NCBI GenBank assembly: GCA_963735065.1
Contig: CAVTJL010000003.1
Span: 140,690 to 204,689 of the forward strand
Source: CAVTJL01 sp963735065
Lineage (GTDB): Bacteria > Pseudomonadota > Alphaproteobacteria > Geminicoccales > Geminicoccaceae
Reading direction: 5' to 3'
Length of the DNA stretch: 64,000 nucleotides
Shown: positions 17,079-27,443 of the stretch, in pieces
Layout of the letters: each line of letters begins with the position of its first letter
Position numbering within the stretch: the first letter of the stretch is position 1
Translations under genes and position numbers: made by a program
The notes under the pieces: model-generated
What the model saw: only the letters and a program-made list of their open reading frames with translations
Told to the model about the DNA's origin: nothing
Databases searched by the model: none

Positions 17079-18315
17079 TCAGCCCCAGACGTCGCCCTTG
17101 GGCGGCTGGGCCGGCGGCTGCTCGACGGCGCAGGTAAACTTGTCCGACGAGTTGGTCTCGACGAGGCAGACCTCGGTCGCGATGTTGACCACCTGATGCG
17201 TCTTGTAGAACTTGAGCGGCACGGCCGAGAGGACGCCGTCATAGGTGGAATTCTCGAGATACTTCACGACGGCGTCGGGATCGTCGACCTTGCCCACGGC
17301 CTCCAGCGCCTTCGCGTACCAGTGCACATAGTCGTAGTAGAGCAGCGACACCGACGCCTGCGGCCCCTCCTGGGCGCCGAGCGCGAAGTAGCGCTTGAAG
17401 TAGTCGGCCACCTTCGGTGAGGGCGGCTGGCCCCAGCAGAGGGCGATGCAGCTGATCGCCACCGGCTGGGCGGCCTTGAGCTTCCTCGCTTTCCACACGC
17501 CCGGATCGACGCCCATCACGAAGTAGGCGCGAGCGACGTTGAGCTGGATGGCCTGGGGCAGGGCCACCAGGGTCTCGTCCGGATTGTACCAGATGTGCAA
17601 AATATCCGGATGCATGCCCTTGATGCGGGTCAAGAGCGGCGTGAAGTCCTTCGTGTCCGGCGGGTAGAACACCCGCTCGACCGTCTGCCCCTTGGCCTCG
17701 AGCGCCTTGATGTAGTGGGCCGTCAGATATTGGCCACCCAGATCGTTGGCGACCAGGATCACCGACTTCTTGGGCGCCGGGTTCAGCGCCTCGTTCATCA
17801 GCTTGATGACGCCGTTGGCGGTGCTGCCGCTGCGCTGGAACTCGGGCGGCTCGGTCTGGAACGTGTAGTGCAGGGGTCCGCCGGGTGCCACCGACTTCTC
17901 GTTCAGGATGCCGCCGAGCGAGCTGTTGCCGGTGAACTGGATGACCTTGGCCGGGTTCGTGATCTTGGTCATCGCGACCGAGAAATCGTGCGAACTCGGT
18001 GCCCCAGATCGCCTGCACGCCGATGTCGTTCACGAGCTCGCGCGCGTTGGCGATGGCCGTGTTGATGTCGGTGCGGTCGTCCCGGTAGGTGACCTCGAAC
18101 TTGTAGGTCTTGCCGCCGACCTTGATGCCGCCGGCATCGTTGATCTCCTTGACGGCGAGCTTGACTGCCGCGGGGATCGTGTTCCCGGCCGAGACGAAAG
18201 CCCCGGATTCGGCGGCATCGACGCCGATCTTGATCACGTCCTCGGCGTGCGCCGCCGAGACGCAGAGGCCGACCGAGGCCGTGGCCATCGCCAGCCCATA
18301 GGCAAGCACCTTCAT
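17079..18315 (-). CDS. LivJ/LivK-type periplasmic amino-acid-binding protein, frame broken once
   Basis: Two frames together make one binding protein of about 411 residues. The first part has a signal peptide (MKVLAYGLAMATASVGLCVS, then AAHAED) and the type I fold start (IKIGVDAAESGAFVSAGNTI). Near 17990 it must shift into the frame that continues with MTKITNPAKVIQFTGNSS and runs to 17079. Removing one base in TTC-G-CAC repairs it (GTEF followed by HDFSVAMTK). A Cys-bearing C-terminus (EVCLVETNSSDKFTCAVE) is present. GGGAGG stands before the ATG. It would deliver substrate to LivHMGF. The break is either a real mutation or a sequencing error. Confidence 0.8.
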
Positions 18316-18445
18316 CGAAGCGAGCCTCCCATGCTCATGTCGTCGTTTTGTCAGGTTGTCATACTACTCGACCGATCCGGCCGCAAGCGCGTCGAAGGGC
18401 CGGAAGGCGAGGCGTGCCACGGGCACTGGCAGGCTTCGGCCCGAC

Positions 18446-19544
18446 ATGGCAGAAGGCATCAGGCCCACCGCGAGGCATGGCGTGACGCAGGCCGATCCAA
18501 TGCTCGGCGATCCTTCCGGCGAGGAGGCAGCGCCCTTCGTTCCGGCCCTGGACGGGCTGGCGCTGGTGACGGGTGCGACCGGGTTCGTGGGGGCTGCCGT
18601 CGCTGCCGAGGTGGCGGCGGCCGGTGCTTCGGTGCGCGTGCTGGCGCAGGCCCGGCAGCGATCGGCGCAATCTGGCGGGGCTGCCGGTCGTGGTGGCCGA
18701 AGGCGATCTCGGCGATCGGGCCTCGCTCGAGCGGGCGCTCGAGGGCTGTCGCTTTCTTTTTCATGTGGCCGCCGACTACCGGCTCTGGGTGCGCGACGAG
18801 GGGCCGATGCTGCGCGCCAATGTGGAGGGCACGCGCAGCCTCATGGAGCTGGCGCTGGCGGCCGGTGTGGAGCGCATCGTCTACACGAGCAGCGTTGCCG
18901 TGCTGGGCCATCCGGCGGATGGGACGTCGGCCGACGAGGCCACGCCCGCGACGCTGGCCGACATGATCGGGCCCTACAAGCGATCAAAATTCCTGGCCGA
19001 GGTGGAGGTGCGCCGGCTGGTGGCGGAACGCGGGCTGCCGGCGGTGATCGCCAGCCCTGCGGCCCCGGTGGGCCCTGGCGACCTCAAGCCCACGCCGACC
19101 GGGCGGATGATCCTCGAGGCGGCGCGCGGGCGGGCGCCGGGCTATGTCGACAGCGGGCTCAACATCGTCCATGTCGAGGATGTGGCGCGGGGTCATCTGC
19201 TGGCGCTGGCCCACGGGCGGATCGGCGAGCGCTACGTGCTGGGCGGCGACAATCTGAGCCTGCGCGAGGTCTTGTCGCTTGTCGCCGAGACCGCCGGCCG
19301 CAGGGCGCCGCGCTTCCGGCTTCCCATCGGCGGGCTGATGCCGGTGGCGGCGGCGGCCGAGGCCCTTGCCGGCGTCACGGGGCGCACACCATTTCTCACC
19401 CGGGACGAGCTACGCATGGCCCGGCACCGCATGTTCTTTTCGTCCGCCAAGGCCGAGCGCGAGCTGGGCTACACCCATCGCCCGGCGCGGGAGGCCGTCG
19501 CCGACGCCGTGGCCTGGTATCGCGCCAACGGGTTCCTCCGGTGA
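18446..19544 (+). CDS. hpnA: Hopanoid-associated sugar epimerase HpnA, frame broken once
   Basis: This is an NAD(P)-dependent extended SDR. ALVTGATGFVGAAVAAEVA opens the Rossmann fold. The catalytic YKRSK (from IGPYKRSKFLAE) and a typical HpnA sequence follow to 19544. The frame changes at 18648: an extra A in GCGC-A-GGCCC separates VRVLA from RPGSDRRNLAGLPVVVAEGD. Deleting it restores a continuous protein of about 365 residues. An alternative ATG at 18500 would give a more usual N-terminus. It is the first gene of the hpn operon, 7 bases before hpnB, and diverges from the Liv operon. Confidence 0.82.
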
Positions 19545-19551
19545 ACGCCGG

Positions 19552-20725
19552 ATGACGCCGCTCCTGCTCGTCCTGGCCGCCATGGCCCTTCTGGCGTGGC
19601 TTTATCTGCTGGTTGGACGCGGCGGGTTCTGGCGCGTGCAGCGTCGAGGCGCCCGAGCCGCCCGCAGTGACAAAAAAGCCGGCGGTGGTGGCGGTGGTGC
19701 CGGCACGGGACGAGGCCGAGCTCGTGGGAGCGGCCGTGGGCTCGCTGCTGCGCCAGGACTATCCGGGGCCGTTCCGCGTGGTCCTCGTCGACGACGGCAG
19801 CACCGACGGCACGGGCGAGCGTGCGCTGGAGGCCGCCCGGGCGCTCGGGCCCGAGGCGGCGGACCGGCTCTCCGTCGTGCGTGCGACCGCGACACCGAGC
19901 GGCTGGGCCGGCAAGGTGTGGGCGATGGCGGAGGGGCTCCGGCGTGCCGAGGAGGCGATGCCCGATGCCGCCTATTTTCTCCTCACCGACGCCGACATCC
20001 TTCATCCGCCGGACGGGCTCGGGCGGCTGGTGGCGCGGGCCGAGTCACAAAGGCTGGACCTCGCGTCGCTGATGGTGCGGCTGTCCTGCGCCAGCCTGGC
20101 CGAGCGCGCCCTGGTCCCTGCTTTTGTCTTTTTCTTCGCGATGCTTTTTCCGTTCGGGCGCGTGGCCGACCCGGGGCGGAGGACCGCGGCTGCGGCCGGC
20201 GGGTGCATGCTGGTGCGGCGCTCGGCACTCCGGCGCATCGGTGGCCTTGCAGCGATCCGAGGCGCCATCATCGACGACTGCGCGCTCGCCGCCGCGATCA
20301 AGCCCGGCGGGCCGATCTGGCTGGGTCATGCGCGGGAGGGCACGCGAAGCCTGCGGCGCTACGAGGGGCCGGGCCCGATCTGGCGGATGATCGCCCGCAC
20401 GGCCTACACGCAGCTCGGGCATTCGCCGGCGCTGCTGGTGGCGACGGTGGTGGGGATGCTGCTCGTCTATGGGGTGCCGCCGGCCCTGGCCCTGCTGGCC
20501 CATGGGCCCGCGGCGGCTGTCGGCGCGGTGGCGTGGCTGCTGATGGCGCTGGCCTATCTGCCGATGCTTCGGCTCTATGGCCTGGCACCGCTCTGGGCGC
20601 TGGCCCTGCCGCTCGTGGCGCTCTTCTATGTGGGTGCCACGATCGATTCGGCGCGACGCTTCTATGGCGGGCGCGGCGGCGAGTGGAAGGGCCGCACCTT
20701 GGGCTCGATGGAGGCTGCACCGTGA
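19552..20725 (+). CDS. hpnB: Hopanoid biosynthesis glycosyltransferase HpnB, frame broken once
   Basis: This is a GT2-family enzyme with an N-terminal membrane anchor (PLLLVLAAMALLAWLYLLVG) in the frame starting at 19552. After an apparent extra base near 19642 comes the catalytic domain VVAVVPARDEAELVGAAVGS, with VLVDDGSTDGT and the DAD metal site (LLTDADILHP). The C-terminal third has three to four hydrophobic segments. Without the repair the long frame would start at 19613 and lack the anchor. Its TGA overlaps the hpnC GTG. HpnB is found in hopanoid loci, but its precise substrate is not established. Confidence 0.82.
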
Positions 20726-21579
20726 CGGGGGCCGAGGAGACGGCGTCGGGCAAATCGGCCGAGACCGAGAACTTTCCGGTGGGCTCGTTTCTCATCCGGC
20801 CCGACCTCAGGGCGCATGTCCACACCTTCTATCGCTTCGCCAGGACCGCGGACGACGTGGCGGACAGCCCCGTCCTGACGGCCGCGGAGAAGCTGCGCCG
20901 CCTGGATCGCATGGCCGAGGCGCTGCTCGGCTACGCGACGGAGGAGGCGGCCGAGGTGCCGGCGGCGCGGGCGATGCGCGAGAGCCTCGCCGCCACGGCC
21001 GTGGAGGCCGATCACTGCCTGGACCTGCTGGAGGCGTTCCGCCGCGACGCGACGAAGCTGCGCTACGCCGATTGGGACGAGCTGATGGGCTATTGCCGGC
21101 TCTCGGCGATGCCGGTCGGCCGCCACGTGCTGGAGCTGCATGGCGAGCCGCGCACGACCTGGGGCAGCTCGGACGCGCTCTGCGCTGCGCTCCAGGTGCT
21201 GAACCATCTCCAGGATTGCGCCGAGGATCATCGGCTCCTGGGCCGCGTCTACCTGCCGCTCGACATCCTGGGCGAGGCCGGCGCCTCGCTGGACGATCTC
21301 GCCGCTCCCGGTCTCACGCCCGGCCTCAGGCTGGCGCTGGACCGGCTGCTGGACCTCACCGCAGGTCTGAACCGCGAGGCTCGCGGCCTGCCGCGCGCGG
21401 TGCGGGACTGGCGGCTGCGCTGCGAGACGGGCGTCATCGTCGCGATCTCGGTGCGGCTCGCGCGAAGCCTCAGGCGCCGCGACCCGCTGGCCGAGCGGGT
21501 CAAGCTCGGGCGCCAGGAGCTGGTGCTCGCCGCGGCCCGGGGCCTCGCCTCCGGGCTTGCCGGCAGGCTGGCCGCCTGA
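20722..21579 (+). CDS. hpnC: HpnC, squalene-synthase-like enzyme
   Basis: The protein has 285 residues from a GTG that overlaps the hpnB stop (GTGA). NFPVGSFLIRPDLRAHVHTF is the HpnC N-terminal signature. The first Asp-rich motif is FARTADDVAD and the second lies in LNHLQDCAEDH. In bacteria HpnC, D and E replace eukaryotic squalene synthase: HpnD makes presqualene diphosphate and HpnC converts it to hydroxysqualene. The next gene starts within its stop codon. Confidence 0.9.
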   Translation: MTGAEETASGKSAETENFPVGSFLIRPDLRAHVHTFYRFARTADDVADSPVLTAAEKLRRLDRMAEALLGYATEEAAEVPAARAMRESLAATAVEADHCLDLLEAFRRDATKLRYADWDELMGYCRLSAMPVGRHVLELHGEPRTTWGSSDALCAALQVLNHLQDCAEDHRLLGRVYLPLDILGEAGASLDDLAAPGLTPGLRLALDRLLDLTAGLNREARGLPRAVRDWRLRCETGVIVAISVRLARSLRRRDPLAERVKLGRQELVLAAARGLASGLAGRLAA

Positions 21580-22428
21580 TGCTGGCCCAGGGCACGGGCG
21601 ATGGCGCTGCGGTCGCTGCCGCCGCCTCCGGCAGCACCTTCTTCTGGGCCATGCGCCTTCTGCCGGCGACCCAGCGGCAGGCGATGTTCGCCATCTACGC
21701 CTTCTGCCGCGAGGTGGACGACATCGCCGACGGCGACGCGCCGCATGGCGAGCGGGTCGAGGCGCTGGCCGCCTGGCGCGAGGAGATAGGAAAGCTCTAT
21801 GCGGGCGCGCCGGGGCGGCCGGTGGCGCGGGCGCTCGCCGGCCCGGTGCAGGGCTTCGGGCTGCGCCGCGGGCGACTTCCTGCACGTCATCGAGGGCATG
21901 GAGATGGACGCCCGCGAGGACATCCGCGCACCCTCGATGGAGGCGCTCGATCTCTACTGCGACCGTGTCGCCTCGGCGGTGGGGCGGCTTTCCGTGCGTG
22001 TGTTCGGGCTGGACGACGCGCACGGGCTGCCGCTCGCCCACAGCCTGGGCCGGGCGCTGCAGCTCACCAACATCCTGCGCGACCTGGCCGAGGACGCCGA
22101 GCGCGGGCGGCTCTATCTGCCGGCGGAGCTGCTGGCCCGCCATGGCATCGAGGCGGAGCGGCCCGAGCCTTCGGCGGTGCTGGCCGCCCCCCATCTGCCG
22201 GCAGCCTGCCGTGACCTCGCCGATGTCGCGCAGGGCCATTTCGCCGAGGCGGAGCGCTGGCTGCGGTGCTGCCCGCATCATGCGGTGCGGCCGGCTGCGG
22301 TGATGGGTGCCGTCTACCACCGCCTGCTCGATCGGCTGATCGCGGCCGCCTGGCGGGACCCGAGCCGCCGGGTGCGCGTGCCCACGGCCTCGAAGCTCTG
22401 GCTGGCGGTGCGGCACGGCCTGCTCTGA
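21579..22428 (+). CDS. hpnD: Presqualene diphosphate synthase HpnD, frame broken once
   Basis: The first part (TFFWAMRLLPATQRQAMFAI, then YAFCREVDDIADGD) carries the first Asp-rich motif. The second part (GDFLHVIEGMEMDAREDIR, then ALQLTNILRDLAEDAERGR) carries the second. They lie in different frames, joined at a GGG run at 21870-21872 where GG would give a continuous 282-residue enzyme (CGC-CGC-GGC-GAC-TTC). It condenses two farnesyl diphosphates to presqualene diphosphate. ATG and TGA overlap with both neighbours. Conservation on both sides argues for a sequencing indel over decay. Confidence 0.85.
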
Positions 22429-23696
22429 TGGCGTCCGAGGGCCTGGTCCACGTGGTCGGCGCCGGCCTCGCCGGCCTTGCGGCGGCCGTGAGCCTGACCG
22501 AGGCGGGCCGCCGCGTCGTCCTGCACGAGGCCGCGAGCGCGGCGGGCGGGCGCTGCCGCTCCTATCTCGACCAGGAGCTCGGCTGCCGGGTCGACAATGG
22601 CAACCATCTGCTCCTCTCGGGCAACGAGGCGGCGCTCGCCTATCTGCGCACGATCGGCTCGCAGGGGATGCTGGACGAGGCACCGGAGCCGGCCTTTTCC
22701 TTCGTCGACCTCGCGAGCGGCGAGCGCTGGACCCTGCGGCCGGGCCCCGGACGGCTGCCCTTCTGGGCCTTCGACCGCCGCCGGCGCGTGCCCGGAAGCG
22801 GGCCCATGGACTATCTGGGCGTGCTGCGCCTGGCGCGGGCCGGCCGCGAGGCCACCGTGGCGGAGGTGCTGGATACGAGCCATCCGCTGTTCCGCCGCCT
22901 GTGGGGGCCGCTCGCGGTGGCGGCGCTCAACACGGAGCCCGAGGCCGCCTCGGCGCGCTGCCTGTGGAGCGTGCTCCTCCAGACCTTCGGCAGGGGGGCT
23001 GCCGCCTGCCGGCCGATCGTGGCCCGCCACGGGCTTTCCGAGACGTTTGTCGGTCCAGCGCTGACGTGGCTGCGTGGCCGAGGGGCGGAGATCGCCTTCG
23101 GCAGCCGGGCCCGCCGCCTCGACCTTGTGGGCGACCGGGTGGCCGGGCTCGAGCTGACCGACAAAAAGGTGGTGCTGGGGCCGGCGGACCGGCTCGTGCT
23201 CGCGACGCCGGCGCCGGTTGCCGCCTCGCTCGTGCCGGGGCTGCGGGCGCCCGACGCGTTTCGCGCCATCTTGAACCTGCACTTCCGCCTGGGCGATGAT
23301 GCCGCGGCAGCGCAGGTGCCCGCACCGGGCTTTCTGGGCCTGGTCGGCGCCGACCTCGCCGAGTGGATCTTCGTGCGCCCGCCCATCCTCTCGGTCACGG
23401 TCAGCGCTGCCGATCGTCATCTGGACCGGGCGCCCCTGGAGCTTGCGACCGTGGTCTGGCAGGACGTGGCACGGGCCCTAGATCTTCCAGCCAGGCCCCT
23501 GCCGCGCTGGCGGATCGTCAAGGAGCGACGCGCCACCTTCGCCGCGACGCCCGACCAGCTGGTGCTGCGGCCGGGGCCGGAGACCCGCTGGCGGAACCTG
23601 CTGCTCGCGGGCGACTGGACGGCCACCGGCCTGCCGGCCACGATCGAGGGCGCCGTTCGCTCGGGACAGCGGGCGGCGCGGCTTGCGATGGCCTGA
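22428..23696 (+). CDS. hpnE: Hydroxysqualene dehydroxylase HpnE
   Basis: The protein has 422 residues. The FAD-binding motif VHVVGAGLAGLAAAVSLTEA is followed by HEAASAAGGRCRS, the amine-oxidase/phytoene-desaturase pattern. The C-terminus reads LLLAGDWTATGLPATIEGAV, the second FAD contact. HpnE reduces hydroxysqualene to squalene. The ATG overlaps the hpnD stop and the gene ends 13 bases before shc. Confidence 0.9.
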   Translation: MASEGLVHVVGAGLAGLAAAVSLTEAGRRVVLHEAASAAGGRCRSYLDQELGCRVDNGNHLLLSGNEAALAYLRTIGSQGMLDEAPEPAFSFVDLASGERWTLRPGPGRLPFWAFDRRRRVPGSGPMDYLGVLRLARAGREATVAEVLDTSHPLFRRLWGPLAVAALNTEPEAASARCLWSVLLQTFGRGAAACRPIVARHGLSETFVGPALTWLRGRGAEIAFGSRARRLDLVGDRVAGLELTDKKVVLGPADRLVLATPAPVAASLVPGLRAPDAFRAILNLHFRLGDDAAAAQVPAPGFLGLVGADLAEWIFVRPPILSVTVSAADRHLDRAPLELATVVWQDVARALDLPARPLPRWRIVKERRATFAATPDQLVLRPGPETRWRNLLLAGDWTATGLPATIEGAVRSGQRAARLAMA

Positions 23697-23709
23697 TGTG
23701 GGAGACGCC

Positions 23710-25668
23710 ATGAGGCTTCGCGACAGCCGTTCGGCCTGGCCCGGGGCGGTGGCGGACGACGCCGCGCTCGACCGGGCGATCGAGCGGGGTGGTGCGCATC
23801 TTCTGGAGCAGCAGCGCGCCGACGGTCATTGGGTGTTCGAGCTCGAGGCGGACGCCACGATCCCGGCCGAGTACGTCCTGCTCGGCCACTATCTGGGCGA
23901 GATCGACGCCGGCCTCGAGCGCCGCATCGCCGTCTATCTCCGCGAGGGGCAGACGGCCGAGGGCGGCTGGCCGCTCTTCCACGGCGGCGATTTCAACATC
24001 AGTGCCAGCGTGAAGGCCTATTTCGCGCTGAAGGCCATCGGCGACGACCAGGAGGCGCCGCACATGCGCCGCGCGCGCCAGGCCATCCTGGCCCATGGCG
24101 GGGCCGAGCGGAGCAACGTCTTCACCCGCACGCTGCTGGCGCTCTTCGGCCAGGTGCCGTGGCGGGCCTTGCCGGTGATGCCGGTCGAGATCATGGAGCT
24201 GCCGCGGTGGTTTCCTTTTCACCTGGAGAAGATCTCGTACTGGTCGCGGACGGTCGTGGTGCCGCTGCTCGTGCTGATGGCGCTCCGGCCCCAGGCCCGC
24301 AATCCCAAGGGCGTCGCCATCGCCGAGCTTTTCGAGACACCGCCCGAGGAGGTTCGGGACTGGCTGCAGAAGCCGTCCAGCTCGCCCTGGGCTGGCTTTT
24401 TCCTCGGCCTCGACAGGGTGCTGCGGCCGCTGGAGCCGCACGTCCCGAACGGGCTGCGCGCGCGGGCGATCCGCCATGCGGTGGCCTGGGTCGAGGAGCG
24501 TCTGAACGGCGAGGACGGGCTGGGCGCCATCTACCCCGCCATGGCGAACGCGGTGATGATGATGGACGCGCTGGGCTATCCGCGCGACCACCCGCAGCTC
24601 GTCACCGCCCGTCGCGCGCTCGACCGGCTGCTGGTCGTGGGCGACGAGCGGGCCTACTGCCAGCCCTGCGTCTCGCCGGTGTGGGACACGGCGCTGGTGA
24701 GCCACGCCCTGCTCGAGATCGGCGACGCGCCGGCCCGTGCCGCGGCGGCGCGGGGGCTCGACTGGCTGGCGCAGCGGCAGGTGCTGGATCAGGTGGGCGA
24801 CTGGTCGGCCCACAGGCCCGAGGCGCTGCCGGGTGGCTGGCCCTTTCAATACGCGAACCCCCACTATCCCGACCTCGACGACACGGCCGTCGTCGTGATG
24901 GCCATGCATCGCGCCGACCCGGAGCGCTACGCCCCGGCCATCGCGCGCGCCTCGGCCTGGACGCAGGCGCTGCAGAGCCGCAATGGCGGCTGGGGCGCCT
25001 ACGACGCCGACAACACGTTCTTCTATCTCAACAACATCCCGTTCGCCGATCATGGGGCGCTGCTCGACCCGCCGACGGCCGACGTCACCGCGCGCTGCCT
25101 CGGCATGCTGGCCCAGCTCGGGCACGGGCGGGACGATGCGGCCGTGGCCGCGGCGCTGGCCTTTCTCGGGCGCGAGCAGGAGCCGGAAGGCTGCTGGTTC
25201 GGCCGCTGGGGCACCAATTTTCTCTATGGCACCTGGTCCGTGCTCGTGGCGCTGGCGGCAGCCGGCGTGCCGCCCGAGGCGCCCGAGATCCGTCGTGCCG
25301 TGGCCTGGCTCGAGGCGCGGCAGCGCCCGGACGGCGGCTGGGGCGAGGACGGCCGCTCCTACTGGCCCGGTGAGCCCAAGGGCGAGGGGCCGGAGAGCAC
25401 GGCCTCGCAGACCGCCTGGGCCCTCCTGGGCCTGATGGCGGCGGGCGAGGCCCGGAGCGACGCCGTGGCACGCGGCATCCGCCATCTGATCGAGACGCAG
25501 GCCGGGGCGGGCTCCTGGGACGAGGAGAGCTACACCGCCGTCGGCTTCCCCCGCGTCTTCTATCTGCGCTACCACGGCTATCCGCGCTTCTTCCCGGTCT
25601 GGGCGCTGGCGCGCTACCGCAACCTCGTCCGCGGCAACGACCCGTCCTCGCAAAACCTCGGCATGTGA
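23710..25668 (+). CDS. shc: Squalene-hopene cyclase
   Basis: The protein has 652 residues, full length for bacterial SHC. The catalytic DXDD motif is DLDD at residues 388-391 in YPDLDDTAVVVMAMHRA. Several QW repeats are visible (for example QSRNGGWGAYD and QRPDGGWGEDGRSYW), and the N-terminal LEADATIPAEY is family-typical. It cyclises squalene to hopene/hopanol at the membrane. GGGAGACGCC precedes the ATG. The hpnG start overlaps its TGA. Confidence 0.95.
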   Translation: MRLRDSRSAWPGAVADDAALDRAIERGGAHLLEQQRADGHWVFELEADATIPAEYVLLGHYLGEIDAGLERRIAVYLREGQTAEGGWPLFHGGDFNISASVKAYFALKAIGDDQEAPHMRRARQAILAHGGAERSNVFTRTLLALFGQVPWRALPVMPVEIMELPRWFPFHLEKISYWSRTVVVPLLVLMALRPQARNPKGVAIAELFETPPEEVRDWLQKPSSSPWAGFFLGLDRVLRPLEPHVPNGLRARAIRHAVAWVEERLNGEDGLGAIYPAMANAVMMMDALGYPRDHPQLVTARRALDRLLVVGDERAYCQPCVSPVWDTALVSHALLEIGDAPARAAAARGLDWLAQRQVLDQVGDWSAHRPEALPGGWPFQYANPHYPDLDDTAVVVMAMHRADPERYAPAIARASAWTQALQSRNGGWGAYDADNTFFYLNNIPFADHGALLDPPTADVTARCLGMLAQLGHGRDDAAVAAALAFLGREQEPEGCWFGRWGTNFLYGTWSVLVALAAAGVPPEAPEIRRAVAWLEARQRPDGGWGEDGRSYWPGEPKGEGPESTASQTAWALLGLMAAGEARSDAVARGIRHLIETQAGAGSWDEESYTAVGFPRVFYLRYHGYPRFFPVWALARYRNLVRGNDPSSQNLGM

Positions 25669-26327
25669 TGGCATCGCCGGTGGTGGGCTGCGTCACGGGG
25701 CTCGCGATCGAGGCCCGGATCGCGCGGCGCGCCGGCCTCCTTGCCCTGGCTGCCGGCGGGGCAGGGGCGGGTGCCGGCGAGCGCGCGGCCGAGGCGCTGG
25801 TCGCCCAGGGGGCCACCGCGCTCGTGAGCTTCGGGATCGCCGGCGGGCTCGATCCGGCGCTGCGGACAGGCGCCGTCGTCGTCGGCAGCGCCGTCGTCGG
25901 GGAGGGCTGGCGCTCGGAGACGCACGAAGGCTGGACGGCGGCGCTCGCTTCCCGGCTCCCGGGAGCGGTCCTGGGCCCCGTTCTGGGCGTCGACGAGCCG
26001 CTGGCGCTGGCCGCGCAGAAGGCGCGGGCTCACGAGGCCTGGAGCGCCGTGGCGGTCGACATGGAAAGCATCGCGGCCGCAAGGATCGCGGGCGGGCTCG
26101 GCCTGCCGCTCGCGGTCGTGCGCGTCGTCGTCGATCCGGCCTGGGCCGATCTGCCAGCCGCCGCGCGCTATGACGAGAGCGGGGTCAGGCCGGGGGCGGT
26201 GCTGAAAGCGCTGGCGGCGCGACCTGGCGAGATTCCGGCACTCCTGACGCTGGCCGGGCGGGCAGGGATGGCGCTATGGGCGCTCGCCCGCTGTGCGGGG
26301 ATCCTGGCGGCGACACCGCCGGCCTAG
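25668..26327 (+). CDS. hpnG: Hopanoid-associated nucleosidase/phosphorylase HpnG
   Basis: The protein has 219 residues. It has the purine nucleoside phosphorylase/MTA-nucleosidase fold: LVSFGIAGGLDPALRTGAVV, then the VDMESIAAARIA motif that binds ribose, and a conserved Asp later (VVVDPAW). HpnG removes adenine from adenosylhopane to give ribosylhopane. The ATG overlaps the shc TGA. It converges with hpnH and the two 3' ends overlap by 4 bases. Confidence 0.88.
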   Translation: MASPVVGCVTGLAIEARIARRAGLLALAAGGAGAGAGERAAEALVAQGATALVSFGIAGGLDPALRTGAVVVGSAVVGEGWRSETHEGWTAALASRLPGAVLGPVLGVDEPLALAAQKARAHEAWSAVAVDMESIAAARIAGGLGLPLAVVRVVVDPAWADLPAAARYDESGVRPGAVLKALAARPGEIPALLTLAGRAGMALWALARCAGILAATPPA

Positions 26328-27442
26328 GCCGCGCGCTCCTCCAGCCGTGCCATCGCGTCGGCCACGTGCTTCGCATAGGGATGCTCGGCCGGGCGCTGGC
26401 CCTCGAGCGGGATCTCGGGCGCCATCGGGCCCTCGGTGCGCGGGCCCTTGAGGCCGGCCCGAAGCGCCTTCAGGGGGTGGCGCACGGAATCGGCGACGGC
26501 CGTCGCCTCGTAGCCGCTGTGCACCATGCAGTCGGCGCACTTCTCGTAATTGCCGGTGCCGTAGGCGTCCCAGTCGGTCGTCGCCATCAGCTCGCGGAAG
26601 CTCTTGGCGTAGCCTTCGCCCAACAGATAGCAGGGGCGCTGCCAGCCGAAGACGTTGCGGGTGGGGTTGCCCCAGGGCGTGCAATGGTAGGGCTGGTTGC
26701 CGGCCAAAAAGTCGAGGAAGAGCGGCGACTGGCTGAAGCTCCAGCGCCTGGCGCCCTGCTTGCGGAAGATCGCCCGGAAGAGCTCCTTCGTCGTCCGCCG
26801 GTTCAAGAAATGCTCCTGGTCGGGCGCGCGCTCGTAGGCGTAGCCGGGCGAGACGCTGATGGCATCGACGCCCAGCGCCATCGCCTCGTCGAAGAAGGCG
26901 GCGACCTTCAGGGGCTCGGCATTGTTGAAGAGGGTGCAGTTGATGTTGACGCGAAAGCCCCGCTCCTTGGCCTTGCGGATGGCTGCGACCGCGCGCTCGT
27001 GCACGCCTTCCTGGCAGACCGAGCGGTCGTGCTCCTCCCGGCTGCCGTCGAGGTGCACCGACCAGACGAAGAAGGAAGACGGCTCGTACTGATCGAGGCG
27101 CTTGTCCATCAGGAGCGCGTTGGTGCAGAGATAGACGAACTTTTTTCGGTTCAGGATGCCCCGGACGATGGCCGCCATCTCCTTGTGGAGCAGCGGCTCG
27201 CCGCCGGCGATCGAGACCACGGGGGCGCCGCACTCGTCGACGGCGGCAAGGCAGTCCTCGGGCGACAGGCGCTGGCCCAGGATGGGGCCCGGATAGTCGA
27301 TCTTGCCGCAGCCGGCGCAGGCGAGGTTGCAGCGAAAGAGCGGCTCCAGCATCAGCACCAGGGGATAGTGCCGGTTGCCGCGAAGATGCTGCTTCAGGAC
27401 GTAGGCGCCGACGCGCGCCTGCTGGCCAAGCGGTATCCCCAT
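26324..27442 (-). CDS. hpnH: Adenosylhopane synthase HpnH (radical SAM)
   Basis: The protein has 372 residues. The radical-SAM CxxxCxxC cluster site is C38, C42, C45 in LFRCNLACAGCGKIDYPG. The C-terminal cysteines (NYEKCADCMVHSGYEA) are a feature of HpnH. It joins the adenosyl group to diploptene, the first step of hopanoid side-chain extension; HpnG acts next. Its ATG follows the ispH stop with one base between (TGAGATG), so the two are coupled. Confidence 0.93.
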   Translation of the reverse strand: MGIPLGQQARVGAYVLKQHLRGNRHYPLVLMLEPLFRCNLACAGCGKIDYPGPILGQRLSPEDCLAAVDECGAPVVSIAGGEPLLHKEMAAIVRGILNRKKFVYLCTNALLMDKRLDQYEPSSFFVWSVHLDGSREEHDRSVCQEGVHERAVAAIRKAKERGFRVNINCTLFNNAEPLKVAAFFDEAMALGVDAISVSPGYAYERAPDQEHFLNRRTTKELFRAIFRKQGARRWSFSQSPLFLDFLAGNQPYHCTPWGNPTRNVFGWQRPCYLLGEGYAKSFRELMATTDWDAYGTGNYEKCADCMVHSGYEATAVADSVRHPLKALRAGLKGPRTEGPMAPEIPLEGQRPAEHPYAKHVADAMARLEERAA

Positions 27443-27443
27443 C